From: G965222505 sp965222505 | GTDB taxonomy: Bacteria; Bacteroidota; Rhodothermia; Rhodothermales; DATKEJ01 | Assembly: GCA_965222505.1 (NCBI GenBank) | Contig: OZ244956.1 | Coordinates: 1,240,001-1,304,000 of the forward strand | Length of the DNA stretch: 64,000 bases | Direction: 5' to 3' | Part shown: in pieces, positions 16,861-24,230 of the stretch | How the letters are laid out: every line of letters begins with the position of its first letter | Numbering within the stretch: position 1 is the first letter of the stretch | Made by a program: the position numbers and the translations under genes | Notes under the pieces: model-generated | The model's database searches: none | Told to the model about the DNA's origin: nothing | The model's input: only the letters and a program-made list of their open reading frames with translations

Positions 16861-16895
16861 AAAAAAGCCGGAGGTCCGATGGGACCCCCGGCTTT
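16861..16895 (-). terminator. Intrinsic terminator between convergent genes
   Basis: A 14-base stem with one mismatch (AAAGCCGGAGGTCC / GGACCCCCGGCTTT, loop GATG) is followed by TTTTTT when read on the minus strand. It therefore fits the end of the minus-strand Ig-repeat gene best. It may also slow transcription from the plus-strand kinase-like gene, which has no T-run after the stem. Confidence 0.8.
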
Positions 16896-16915
16896 ACACC
16901 CCTAGTGGAAGTGCC

Positions 16916-19489
16916 TTACTTGAGCAAGGTCATTCGTTTGGTGATGCGGGTTGCCCCGGCTTGCATGACGTACATGTACATGCCCGCACTGAGATGCGTC
17001 GCATCAAAGGCTGCATGGTGTTGCCCGGCTTCCTGGTAAGCATCCGTCAAGACGGCCACTTCTTGCCCCATCATGTTGAAGACTTTCAGGGAAACATGGG
17101 TCCCTTCGGGCAGCGCGTAGGTGATGATGGTCGTCGGGTTGAACGGGTTGGGGTAGTTTTGCCCCAGGGTAACAATCCGTGCATCCTCGCCCAACGAAAC
17201 GGTAACATTGCCGGAACAGGCGTAGCTACCGCTTCCGTTATCATTGGGATCATAGGGCAGGCTGCCAACGACGGCGCTCACGCAGAAGTCGACATTGACT
17301 TTACCACGTGCTGTGCCAGTCGTGGTCACGGTAACCGAACCGTTTCCGCCGGTGGTGCCGGACACACCGCTTTCCGTGATGTCCCCGCTGAAGTCACCTG
17401 TGACAGTGGCACCGGAAACCGGATTGCCGAGATCATCCTCTATGGTGATGGTGGCTGTGCCCACTTTGTTGCCGCCCCCTACACCTTGTGAACCCGTTGA
17501 GATGTTGGCCACGTGAATGTCCGTCGGATTACCCGGGTTGCCGCCACATGCGTACGCCGGGCTCGCGTTGTCATTCGGCTCATAGGTCAGCGAGCCGGTC
17601 ACATCGCTCACGCAGAAGTTCACGGTCACGGTACCACGGGCGCGCCCGGAGGTCTGAATGGTAACCTGGCCGCTGCTGTTGGTTACACCCGAGCGGCCGG
17701 TTTCGTTGAACGTCCCGCTGAAGTCACCTGTGACAGTGGCACCGGAAACCGGATTGCCGAGATCATCCTCTATGGTGATGGTGGCTGTGCCCCGGCTCCT
17801 GCGTCCACCTGCCGCAACGGTGCCTGTGGTCAGGTTTTCGACGTGCATTGTGGTGGCTACCGGGCCGCCAACGACCTGGAATTCACAGATGCCCGTGGCC
17901 CACTCAAAGTTGCCGGTTACCCGACCATATTCGTTGGTGTGCCAGAAGTTGCCCGTGGAGGGGTCAACGTTGGTCGAGCTGTAATCGCCTGCGCGGGCCG
18001 TCTGGGTTTGGGCCCCTGTCCCGGCAATGCAAATGGATTCGCTTGAATCCAAAATGCCGGACCCACTGTTGGCCGCCGACTGTCCGGCAACCCCGATGGA
18101 CATAAAGGAGGTGGTCCCTGAGCGCATATACCCGATGCCGATGTCTCCGGCATCGTTCATGGCAATGCTGGGCATCCAACGGCTGAGGCCATCACCGGGA
18201 GCATAGGTGCCTTCTTGATAGAGGCTCCAACCCCCACCGGAGTTGCGCATTTCGTACCAGCGAATCCCGCCTACGCCGCCACCGACGTCCACGGCATGGC
18301 TGGCCACCATCGTCTGATAAGAACCGAAGTCCCGAATTTGAAGCCGGTGCATCAAACGATCCGATAATGTTTCGAGGCTGCTCCCGGGCGAGGGCTGCGG
18401 GATACAGGCTTCCCGGCTGGCCGAACAGAAGTCCGTATCGAAAGAAGATATAGGAATCGCGGCGATGCGGTTCACACTGGCCGTTCCGGCTCCGAAATTC
18501 GGCGTGACTTGCCAGATGTCGAACAGGTTGTTCCGGGACATGGCCGTCGCAAACAGCGCAGGCACGAAGCTGGCGGTCCCGGCGGCATCGTCCAGGCCAC
18601 CAGCCACGAAACCAAACTCGCTGCCCCCGATGTTTTGCCCGACCATCGTGGCGGGGTTACCGGCATACATCGCAGCCTTGTCCATCGCCCCGATGTACGT
18701 TCCACCAAAGCCAAAGAACGGCGGGGTGAAGATGTTCGCCATGATGGTAATGGCGTTTGTGGTGATGCCGTGCTTGGGATAATCGTTGAAGCCGATGGAG
18801 GTAAAATCAAACCCGTAGCGGTTATAGGCACCCAACGGATCGTTGGTTTGCGAGATGGCTACGCATTGATAGAACGGAGCGGTGGGGTTGCCACTGCCGT
18901 CGGTGTCAAACGAAAACTGGCTCACCAGCCAGCGGTTATCCTTCTCATCGTAGAGCACGATGGGGTCACCCCGGTTGAAGTCTTCACAGGGACCGCCCAT
19001 GCCACTCCAGAAGGCATTGTTCGGGAAAGCGCCACCGTTGAGTTCATTGCCGTTTTTGTCAAAGACCGTGGTGACATCGTTGAGCATCTGGACGTAATGG
19101 GCCGTGCCCACATCTCCGTCGGTGTCCGGGGGTGCAACCCGAAAGCCGAGTACCCGGCCGTTGTCGTCATTGTCAGAGCCATCGAAGGCTTGCACAACGG
19201 TTGCAGCTGCAAAGCCGCTGGACTTCTGGATGAGGCCGGATGTTTCAAGTTGTTTGCCTTCGCCTTCCTGGGTACGGGTGCTTTCCTTAAACCCTTTATT
19301 GGGAATCAGGTAGACAACGTCACGGAAACGAGGCGAATTGGCCCGTGCAGAATTGGCAGCATTCCGAAGCGATTGCAACGGACGGTTTTGTGCATTACGA
19401 GCCTGGGAGGCCTGGGCCCAAACGGCGGTATCTGCGCAAAGCAGACACACCAAAAGGGCGCACAAGCCGTAGAAACGGGTTATGTTCAT
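16916..19489 (-). CDS. Large secreted protein with two tandem Ig-like (Big-1-type) repeats and T9SS sorting domain
   Basis: The 857-residue protein has a signal peptide (ending 'AVWAQ'). About 430 residues follow that look like a six-bladed or choice-of-anchor surface domain ('VGTAHYVQMLNDVTTVFDKNGN', 'QFSFDTDGSGNPT'). Two tandem Ig-like repeats of 110 residues near 550-760 each contain 'TATITIEDDLGNPVSGATVTGDFSG' and end in a Cys pair ('NFCVS'...'YACGG'). The end is a type A sorting domain with 'NYPNPFNPTTIITYALPEG'. The repeats fit bacterial Big-1 or filamin-type domains. A strong AGGAGA ribosome-binding site stands 8 bases before the ATG. Substrate or partner is unknown. Confidence 0.85.
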   Translation of the reverse strand: MNITRFYGLCALLVCLLCADTAVWAQASQARNAQNRPLQSLRNAANSARANSPRFRDVVYLIPNKGFKESTRTQEGEGKQLETSGLIQKSSGFAAATVVQAFDGSDNDDNGRVLGFRVAPPDTDGDVGTAHYVQMLNDVTTVFDKNGNELNGGAFPNNAFWSGMGGPCEDFNRGDPIVLYDEKDNRWLVSQFSFDTDGSGNPTAPFYQCVAISQTNDPLGAYNRYGFDFTSIGFNDYPKHGITTNAITIMANIFTPPFFGFGGTYIGAMDKAAMYAGNPATMVGQNIGGSEFGFVAGGLDDAAGTASFVPALFATAMSRNNLFDIWQVTPNFGAGTASVNRIAAIPISSFDTDFCSASREACIPQPSPGSSLETLSDRLMHRLQIRDFGSYQTMVASHAVDVGGGVGGIRWYEMRNSGGGWSLYQEGTYAPGDGLSRWMPSIAMNDAGDIGIGYMRSGTTSFMSIGVAGQSAANSGSGILDSSESICIAGTGAQTQTARAGDYSSTNVDPSTGNFWHTNEYGRVTGNFEWATGICEFQVVGGPVATTMHVENLTTGTVAAGGRRSRGTATITIEDDLGNPVSGATVTGDFSGTFNETGRSGVTNSSGQVTIQTSGRARGTVTVNFCVSDVTGSLTYEPNDNASPAYACGGNPGNPTDIHVANISTGSQGVGGGNKVGTATITIEDDLGNPVSGATVTGDFSGDITESGVSGTTGGNGSVTVTTTGTARGKVNVDFCVSAVVGSLPYDPNDNGSGSYACSGNVTVSLGEDARIVTLGQNYPNPFNPTTIITYALPEGTHVSLKVFNMMGQEVAVLTDAYQEAGQHHAAFDATHLSAGMYMYVMQAGATRITKRMTLLK
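17384..17462 (-). repeat. Exact 79-base internal repeat, copy 1
   Basis: Identical base for base to 17714-17792, at an offset of 330 bases (110 codons). It encodes the conserved core of each Ig-like repeat in the secreted protein. The rest of the repeat has diverged, so this core was recently homogenised or duplicated. Confidence 0.85.
17714..17792 (-). repeat. Exact 79-base internal repeat, copy 2
   Basis: Second copy of the Ig-repeat core, identical to 17384-17462. It codes for the 'TATITIEDDLGNPVSGATV' stretch of the first Ig-like domain. Confidence 0.85.
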
Positions 19490-19926
19490 TTGGAAGTTCT
19501 CCTAATTGTATGGGTTTTACGGGAACGCAAGCGTGGTGCACTTGCAAGGACCAGAATGAGCAAAGCAGAGCGCCTTTGCGTGTGGGGACAGGTAGCCTCC
19601 AGTCCTCTATTGATGAATTAACACAGTTCAGGGGTACACTTTAATGTTACACATTCTTTTTCAAAGATGCAATAACCCCTTTTTTTAACAAGTGTTTACA
19701 ATATCCGGCCCAGTTGATGCCGTCACCGGCATCCATCTCCGTTTCTCAAACTGTAACATCTCAATCACCAATCAAAAGTCACCAAACTACCAATCACCAA
19801 TATTTTTCTTCCCAACGTCCGTACTTCCCGGTTGCTTTCGCTATTAACACATAAACACGAACTCGTAATTATGTTGTATTATTTGATGACCGCGCTTCGC
19901 ATTCCACTCATCAACCGGACACGCTG
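19490..19926. other. 437-base intergenic region between divergent genes
   Basis: It holds the leaders of the Ig-repeat gene (minus) and the EEP gene (plus), including the AGGAGA ribosome-binding site of the former at about 19498-19503. The middle is AT-rich with T-runs (19678-19686). A heptamer-repeat tract lies at 19761-19803. No RNA gene, riboswitch or small gene was recognised. Confidence 0.6.
19761..19803. repeat. Heptanucleotide repeat tract (CCAATCA type)
   Basis: The tract holds CAATCAC-CAATCAA at one end and CCAATCA-CCAATAT at the other, with degenerate units (AGTCACC, AAACTAC) between. It uses the same unit as 9457-9470 and lies in the divergent intergenic region. Confidence 0.55.
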
Positions 19927-20919
19927 ATGTTAGTCTCCTCTTTTTTTCGCCAAGCTGTGATGCTCCTCTGCATCGCCTTCTTGCTACCTGTAGACGTTGC
20001 CTCCGTCGTGGCCCAGGACACCCTAACCGTTGCTACCTTCAATTGCCATTTCCTGACCCGGCCTCGGGTCCATATCAAATTCGGTTTACGGTTTGACATG
20101 GACGACAACTCGGACTCCCTGCAAGCTGTGTGGGCCCAACCCGGCTACCGGGACCAACAGTTTAACATTGCCGCCGAGGCCGTGGCCGATCTCCTGCGTC
20201 AGGTCGATACCGATGTGCTTGCCCTCACGGAAGTCGGCGATAGCACCGATGTGGCCGAACTCCGCGCCGAGTTGGACACCCTCGGGGCAGCCTACCCGTT
20301 TATGGCCATTGCCGAATCCCGTGATACCTTCACCCGGCAAAATGTAGCCCTCCTCTCCCGTTTCCCTATCCTGGATGTACACCCCCAAATCCTGGGTCGT
20401 GAAGGCTACCTGCCCGAACCCGACGACCCCGAAACCGAAAAGGACACCGGGGTGAGCAAAGGCATGCGGGCCACCATTTCAGCCCATGGACAAGCCTTCC
20501 ACGTGTACGTCCTCCACCTGATTTCCGAAAGCCGAGGCTATGAGCAGGACATGCAACGCATCGCCCAGGCCTCGGTGGTGCGCCGCCACTACATGGCCGA
20601 TCTCCTTGCAGGCGAACACATCATCGTGGCTGGTGACTTTAACGACGACCGGGGCGAACCAACGTTGCACCGTCTCCGGGGGTTTGATGACATCAACCCG
20701 GACCTCATCCAGACCGGCCTGACGCGATACGTCCACCAGGACCATTGGGGCGAACGATGGACTTATCAATTCCAGGGAGTACTACGGCAAATCGACCATA
20801 TTCTGGTCTCGCGTTCCCTGCGGGATGCCTCGTTCAACATCCGCACCCACATGGTGGATCATGCCAATCCCCTGGCCTCGGACCACCGGCCGTTGGTCGT
20901 AACGTTGCGATTGCGTTAA
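19927..20919 (+). CDS. Secreted endonuclease/exonuclease/phosphatase (EEP) family protein
   Basis: A 330-residue protein with a signal peptide (to about residue 30, 'SVVAQ'). It has the EEP fold motifs 'VATFNCHFL' (Asn of the metal site), 'DVLALTEVGD' (catalytic Glu), 'VAGDFNDD' (Asp/Asn pair) and the final 'LASDHRPLVVTL' (SDH motif). The family covers DNase I-like nucleases, sphingomyelinases and inositol phosphatases; export suggests an extracellular nuclease or phosphodiesterase. It converges on the M48 gene with an 18-base gap and no obvious terminator. Confidence 0.88.
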   Translation: MLVSSFFRQAVMLLCIAFLLPVDVASVVAQDTLTVATFNCHFLTRPRVHIKFGLRFDMDDNSDSLQAVWAQPGYRDQQFNIAAEAVADLLRQVDTDVLALTEVGDSTDVAELRAELDTLGAAYPFMAIAESRDTFTRQNVALLSRFPILDVHPQILGREGYLPEPDDPETEKDTGVSKGMRATISAHGQAFHVYVLHLISESRGYEQDMQRIAQASVVRRHYMADLLAGEHIIVAGDFNDDRGEPTLHRLRGFDDINPDLIQTGLTRYVHQDHWGERWTYQFQGVLRQIDHILVSRSLRDASFNIRTHMVDHANPLASDHRPLVVTLRLR

Positions 20920-20937
20920 CGGACATGGCACGTCGGG

Positions 20938-22188
20938 TCAAGGCTGTTCGGCTGGGGTATACTTCCGAAGGGTGTTGATGCGGGCCAGGACGGGTGGATG
21001 CGAATAGTGTAAAAAGACGTAAAACGGATGCGGTGTCAGATTGGACAGGTTGTGTACCGAGAGTTTTTTCAGGGCATCCACAAGCGGCTGTGCCTGACCG
21101 GTGGTATCGGCGGCGTAGGCATCGGCTTCGTATTCATGTTTGCGGGAAACCCACTGCATCGCCATCGACAGAAAGAACTCAATGGGGGTATACAATAACC
21201 CGAAAAACAGCAGCCCCGCATAGACCGAGGGCTGTGCCATGTAAAACGCTTTATAGAGTCCGGCACTGCCCAACACCACCGACAGCAACAGAAACAACAC
21301 CCCGGTGTGCACAATCCCTACGATCATGCCTTGCAGGATGTGTTTGCGTTTATAGTGCCCCACCTCGTGCGCGATGACCGCCACCAACTCCGGAACAGTA
21401 TGCTTTTCGATGAGCGTGTCGTAGAGGGCAATGCGTTTGTTTTTGCCAAACCCGGTAAAGAAAGCATTGGATTTGGTGGATCGCTTGGAGCCATCGATTA
21501 CGAACAGGTTTTGCAAGGGAAACCGTACCGATTGGGCATAAGCGAAGATGGCCTCACGCAGTTCTCCATCCTCCAGCGGGGTAAATTTATTGAACAGCGG
21601 CATGATCCAGGTAGGAGCCACAAACTGCATGATAAGCGTGAACACCGTAACTGTAATCCAGCAATACAACCACGCCAACGATCCTGCAAAATTGAAGAAC
21701 CACAAAATCCCGGCCAGCAACGGCACACCGATCAGCACACCCAGCACCAACCCTTTGAGGCGGTCCATCAAGAAAGTCTTCCACGTGGTCTGGTTAAACC
21801 CAAACCGTTCTTCAATGACAAACGTACTGTAGAGACTCAAGGGAAGCGTCAGCAGCCCATGCCCTAGGGTTAAAGCAGCGATGTAGAGCAAGCCGGTCCC
21901 AATCGGCCCCCATCCCCAACCACGTATCCACACATCCAGTAGATTAAACCCGCCCAGGAACCAGAACCCCAGCAGCAAGACCAAACCAAATGTAGAGGCG
22001 ATCCAGCCAAACCGGGTACGTACCCGTGTATAGGCCTGCGCCGTCCGGTAGGCCTCGGCCTCATACACCCCCTCAAACTCCAACGGTACCTCTTCCCGCA
22101 AGGCCCGCAGGTTCAGCCGGTCCGCAATGATGCCCAACACATACTCAGCCACCAAGGCCAATAAAATTACAATCGCAAACCCATTCAT
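20938..22188 (-). CDS. M48 family (Ste24/CAAX prenyl protease-like) membrane metalloprotease
   Basis: The 416-residue protein has an N-terminal membrane part with several hydrophobic helices and the zinc motif HEVGH at 274-278 in 'VAVIAHEVGHYKRKH'. The third ligand Glu is in 'KHEYEADAYAA'. The long multi-helix layout and 'GSKRSTKSNAFFTGFGKNKRIALYDTLI' match the Ste24-type M48A group rather than HtpX. It probably cleaves membrane or misfolded proteins at the inner membrane. The ATG at 22188 is preferred over GTG 22194 because TAGGTG lies just before it. Confidence 0.92.
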   Translation of the reverse strand: MNGFAIVILLALVAEYVLGIIADRLNLRALREEVPLEFEGVYEAEAYRTAQAYTRVRTRFGWIASTFGLVLLLGFWFLGGFNLLDVWIRGWGWGPIGTGLLYIAALTLGHGLLTLPLSLYSTFVIEERFGFNQTTWKTFLMDRLKGLVLGVLIGVPLLAGILWFFNFAGSLAWLYCWITVTVFTLIMQFVAPTWIMPLFNKFTPLEDGELREAIFAYAQSVRFPLQNLFVIDGSKRSTKSNAFFTGFGKNKRIALYDTLIEKHTVPELVAVIAHEVGHYKRKHILQGMIVGIVHTGVLFLLLSVVLGSAGLYKAFYMAQPSVYAGLLFFGLLYTPIEFFLSMAMQWVSRKHEYEADAYAADTTGQAQPLVDALKKLSVHNLSNLTPHPFYVFLHYSHPPVLARINTLRKYTPAEQP

Positions 22189-22217
22189 ATGCACCTACCG
22201 TCCGGTTCAAAAATACA

Positions 22218-22778
22218 TCATTCCGTTTCCGGCACCCAGATGGGGTCTTCAATCTCCAAACGCCAGTTCGCCCACCGGGCCATCACAAAGAGCAGGTCTG
22301 AAAGCCGGTTGAGGTATTGGATGGTCAGGGGATTGATGGTTTCCCGAGCGGCCAGCTCGACGGTAAACCGTTCGGCGCGGCGTGTAACCGTCCGGGCCAC
22401 CTGAAGCCGGGCAGCCCCTTCCGAACCACCGGGCATGATAAAATGCCGAAGGGCCGGAAGATCGGCATCCAGGGCATCCAGATCTTTTTCAAGCTGGGTA
22501 ATGTGCTGCGCGGCGATGCGGGGCACGGACGGCTTATCAACATCCGGCGTTGCCAGATCGGCCCCGACCACAAACAACTCACCCTGAACCCGTAAAATGA
22601 TTCGATCCAATTCGGCCAGTTCAGGGTGGTCCAACAGCCCGGTTCGGGCCCAACCCAGTACGGCATTGGCTTCATCCACGTTGCCGTAGGCTTCAATGCG
22701 GGGGTGATTTTTTCCAACCCGGCCTGCCCCGAAGAGTCCGGTTTCCCCCTGGTCACCGGTCTTGGTATAGATTTTCAT
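22218..22778 (-). CDS. Cob(I)alamin adenosyltransferase, PduO type
   Basis: This 186-residue enzyme transfers the adenosyl group of ATP to cob(I)alamin, making coenzyme B12. It shows the N-terminal ATP-binding 'TKTGDQGETGLFGAGRVGK', the central 'YGNVDEANAVLGWAR' and the C-terminal 'RTVTRRAERF' and 'YLNRLSDLLFVMARW', all classic for PduO/ATR. The start at 22778 is set by the family N-terminus. It follows the ABC ATPase gene by only four bases, so the two form one operon. Its coenzyme product would serve the methylmalonyl-CoA mutase subunit encoded at 32591-34153. Confidence 0.95.
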   Translation of the reverse strand: MKIYTKTGDQGETGLFGAGRVGKNHPRIEAYGNVDEANAVLGWARTGLLDHPELAELDRIILRVQGELFVVGADLATPDVDKPSVPRIAAQHITQLEKDLDALDADLPALRHFIMPGGSEGAARLQVARTVTRRAERFTVELAARETINPLTIQYLNRLSDLLFVMARWANWRLEIEDPIWVPETE

Positions 22779-22782
22779 AGGG

Positions 22783-23601
22783 TTACACTTGATTGAGGTA
22801 CGCGATTCGGAGGCTTCCATCCGGTTCCTTTTCCATCCGCACCTCCATCCGAAATACGGCGGCAATGAGGTCTGGTGTAAGGATTTCACTCGGAGGGCCC
22901 TGCGCCATCAACTGACCGGCTTTCAGGACCAGTAATTGATCGGCATACCGTGCGGCCTGTTCGAGGTCGTGAAACACCGTCAAGGCAGTCCGCCCCGATT
23001 CCACGAGGGCACGGATACGCGTCAAAAAGTCAAATTGGTGATAGACATCAAGATAAGCCGTTGGCTCGTCCAGGAGCAGCAAGGGACTATTCTGCACGAG
23101 GGCCTGGGCCAGAAACACCCGGCGCATTTCCCCTCCACTCAACTGGGTGATCGGCGAGCCGGTCAGGTGAATCAGATCCAACTGTTCGAGCACCTCACGG
23201 ACCTGGGCACGGTCTGCTTCCGTAACGGGGTCCAGCCATCGCTTGTGGGGCAGGCTGCCCAACATGACCAGGTCTTCCACGCCGAACCCAAAGACCGGTT
23301 CAAGGTTCTGCCGAACAAAAGCCATCTGCTGTGCCAATTCCCGAGGGGCCCAGGCTGAAATTTCCGTCCCGTGTAATTGCAACCGCCCCGAATACGGCAA
23401 CAGTCCATTAACGGCCCGCAGGAGTGTGGTCTTTCCGCTTCCATTCGGCCCCAGGATACCGATCCATGTACCCTCGGTTGCCGTAAACGAAACGTCGTGC
23501 AGAATACGTTTACCTTTTATCTCTACCTGAAGGGCACTGGCGGTAAGCAAAACATGGTGGAGGTCTGAGGTCAAAAACAGCGTATGGTGTACGACCTCCA
23601 T
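22783..23601 (-). CDS. ABC transporter ATP-binding protein (FecE/FhuC/BtuD type)
   Basis: The 272-residue ATPase has Walker A 'GPNGSGKTTLL', the signature 'LSGGEMRRVFLAQAL' and Walker B 'LLLLDEPTAYLD'. The signature and the length match ATPases of iron-siderophore, heme or cobalamin importers. Its position directly upstream of the cobalamin adenosyltransferase, with four bases between, suggests B12 uptake. No permease or binding-protein gene is visible on either side, so it must pair with components encoded elsewhere. There is no room for a B12 riboswitch in the 85-base gap to the divergent gene. Confidence 0.88.
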   Translation of the reverse strand: MEVVHHTLFLTSDLHHVLLTASALQVEIKGKRILHDVSFTATEGTWIGILGPNGSGKTTLLRAVNGLLPYSGRLQLHGTEISAWAPRELAQQMAFVRQNLEPVFGFGVEDLVMLGSLPHKRWLDPVTEADRAQVREVLEQLDLIHLTGSPITQLSGGEMRRVFLAQALVQNSPLLLLDEPTAYLDVYHQFDFLTRIRALVESGRTALTVFHDLEQAARYADQLLVLKAGQLMAQGPPSEILTPDLIAAVFRMEVRMEKEPDGSLRIAYLNQV

Positions 23602-23686
23602 TGGCTCAGGTTCAACGCTGCCCTAGAACCTTTCATGTAAATCACGGTACTTGGCAGCACCGAAAAGAAACCCTGACGAAAGACCT

Positions 23687-24223
23687 TTGACCATTTCCCT
23701 AAAATATTTCTCTCGCCTCTTGCTCCTCCTCATGGTGATGGGTAGCCTGGCCGGCTGTGACTCCCAGGAAATGCAACAGGCCTTTGAGGATGATGCCAAT
23801 GTGCCGCCAGAAGGCATCACCCGTACCGATGGCGGCGGCGGACTGGTCTTGCGGGATAACGGAGAGCCGGTCTCGGAAGACCTGGATGACTGGCGCACAG
23901 CGCCCCTCTACGCCGGTACCATTCGCTTCGACCCGGCCTACCCGAATCCGACCTTCACTGACCTGATCACGCTCCCCTTTGTGGTACAACAGTTCGATGC
24001 CCTGCCTGGTGGTCTGGCTGTACGGGGGTTTGATAACACCGGGCGGTTCGTGCTCCTTGATGAAGCCTTCGATGCCACCCAGCCGGGGTCCTACGCCTTT
24101 ATTTTTAGCCCATCCCTCCTATCGGGATCGGGTGATGTTACCAGTATACGTGGCCTGCATCGCATATTTGTGGTCGACACACAAGGCACGCTGGTAACAT
24201 ACGGAGACATTCAGATCCAGTAG
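23687..24223 (+). CDS. Hypothetical lipoprotein
   Basis: A 178-residue protein with an N-terminal hydrophobic run and lipobox 'VMGSLAGC'. The mature part has 'FDPAYPNPTFTDLITLPFVV', which echoes a sorting-domain-like start inside a short beta domain. No family was recognised. The start is uncertain: TTG at 23687 gives a compact signal peptide with GAAAG upstream, while TTG at 23651 adds 12 polar residues. It converges on the subtilisin gene with a 7-base gap. Confidence 0.6.
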   Translation: MTISLKYFSRLLLLLMVMGSLAGCDSQEMQQAFEDDANVPPEGITRTDGGGGLVLRDNGEPVSEDLDDWRTAPLYAGTIRFDPAYPNPTFTDLITLPFVVQQFDALPGGLAVRGFDNTGRFVLLDEAFDATQPGSYAFIFSPSLLSGSGDVTSIRGLHRIFVVDTQGTLVTYGDIQIQ

Positions 24224-24230
24224 GATTCGG

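Noticed and set aside
18509..19621. 370-residue plus-strand frame
   Set aside because: Antisense to the Ig-repeat secreted protein, whose signal peptide and sorting domain prove the minus strand is coding.
23602..23686. Cobalamin riboswitch before the ABC ATPase gene
   Set aside because: The gap is only 85 bases, too short, and no B12-box-like sequence was seen.
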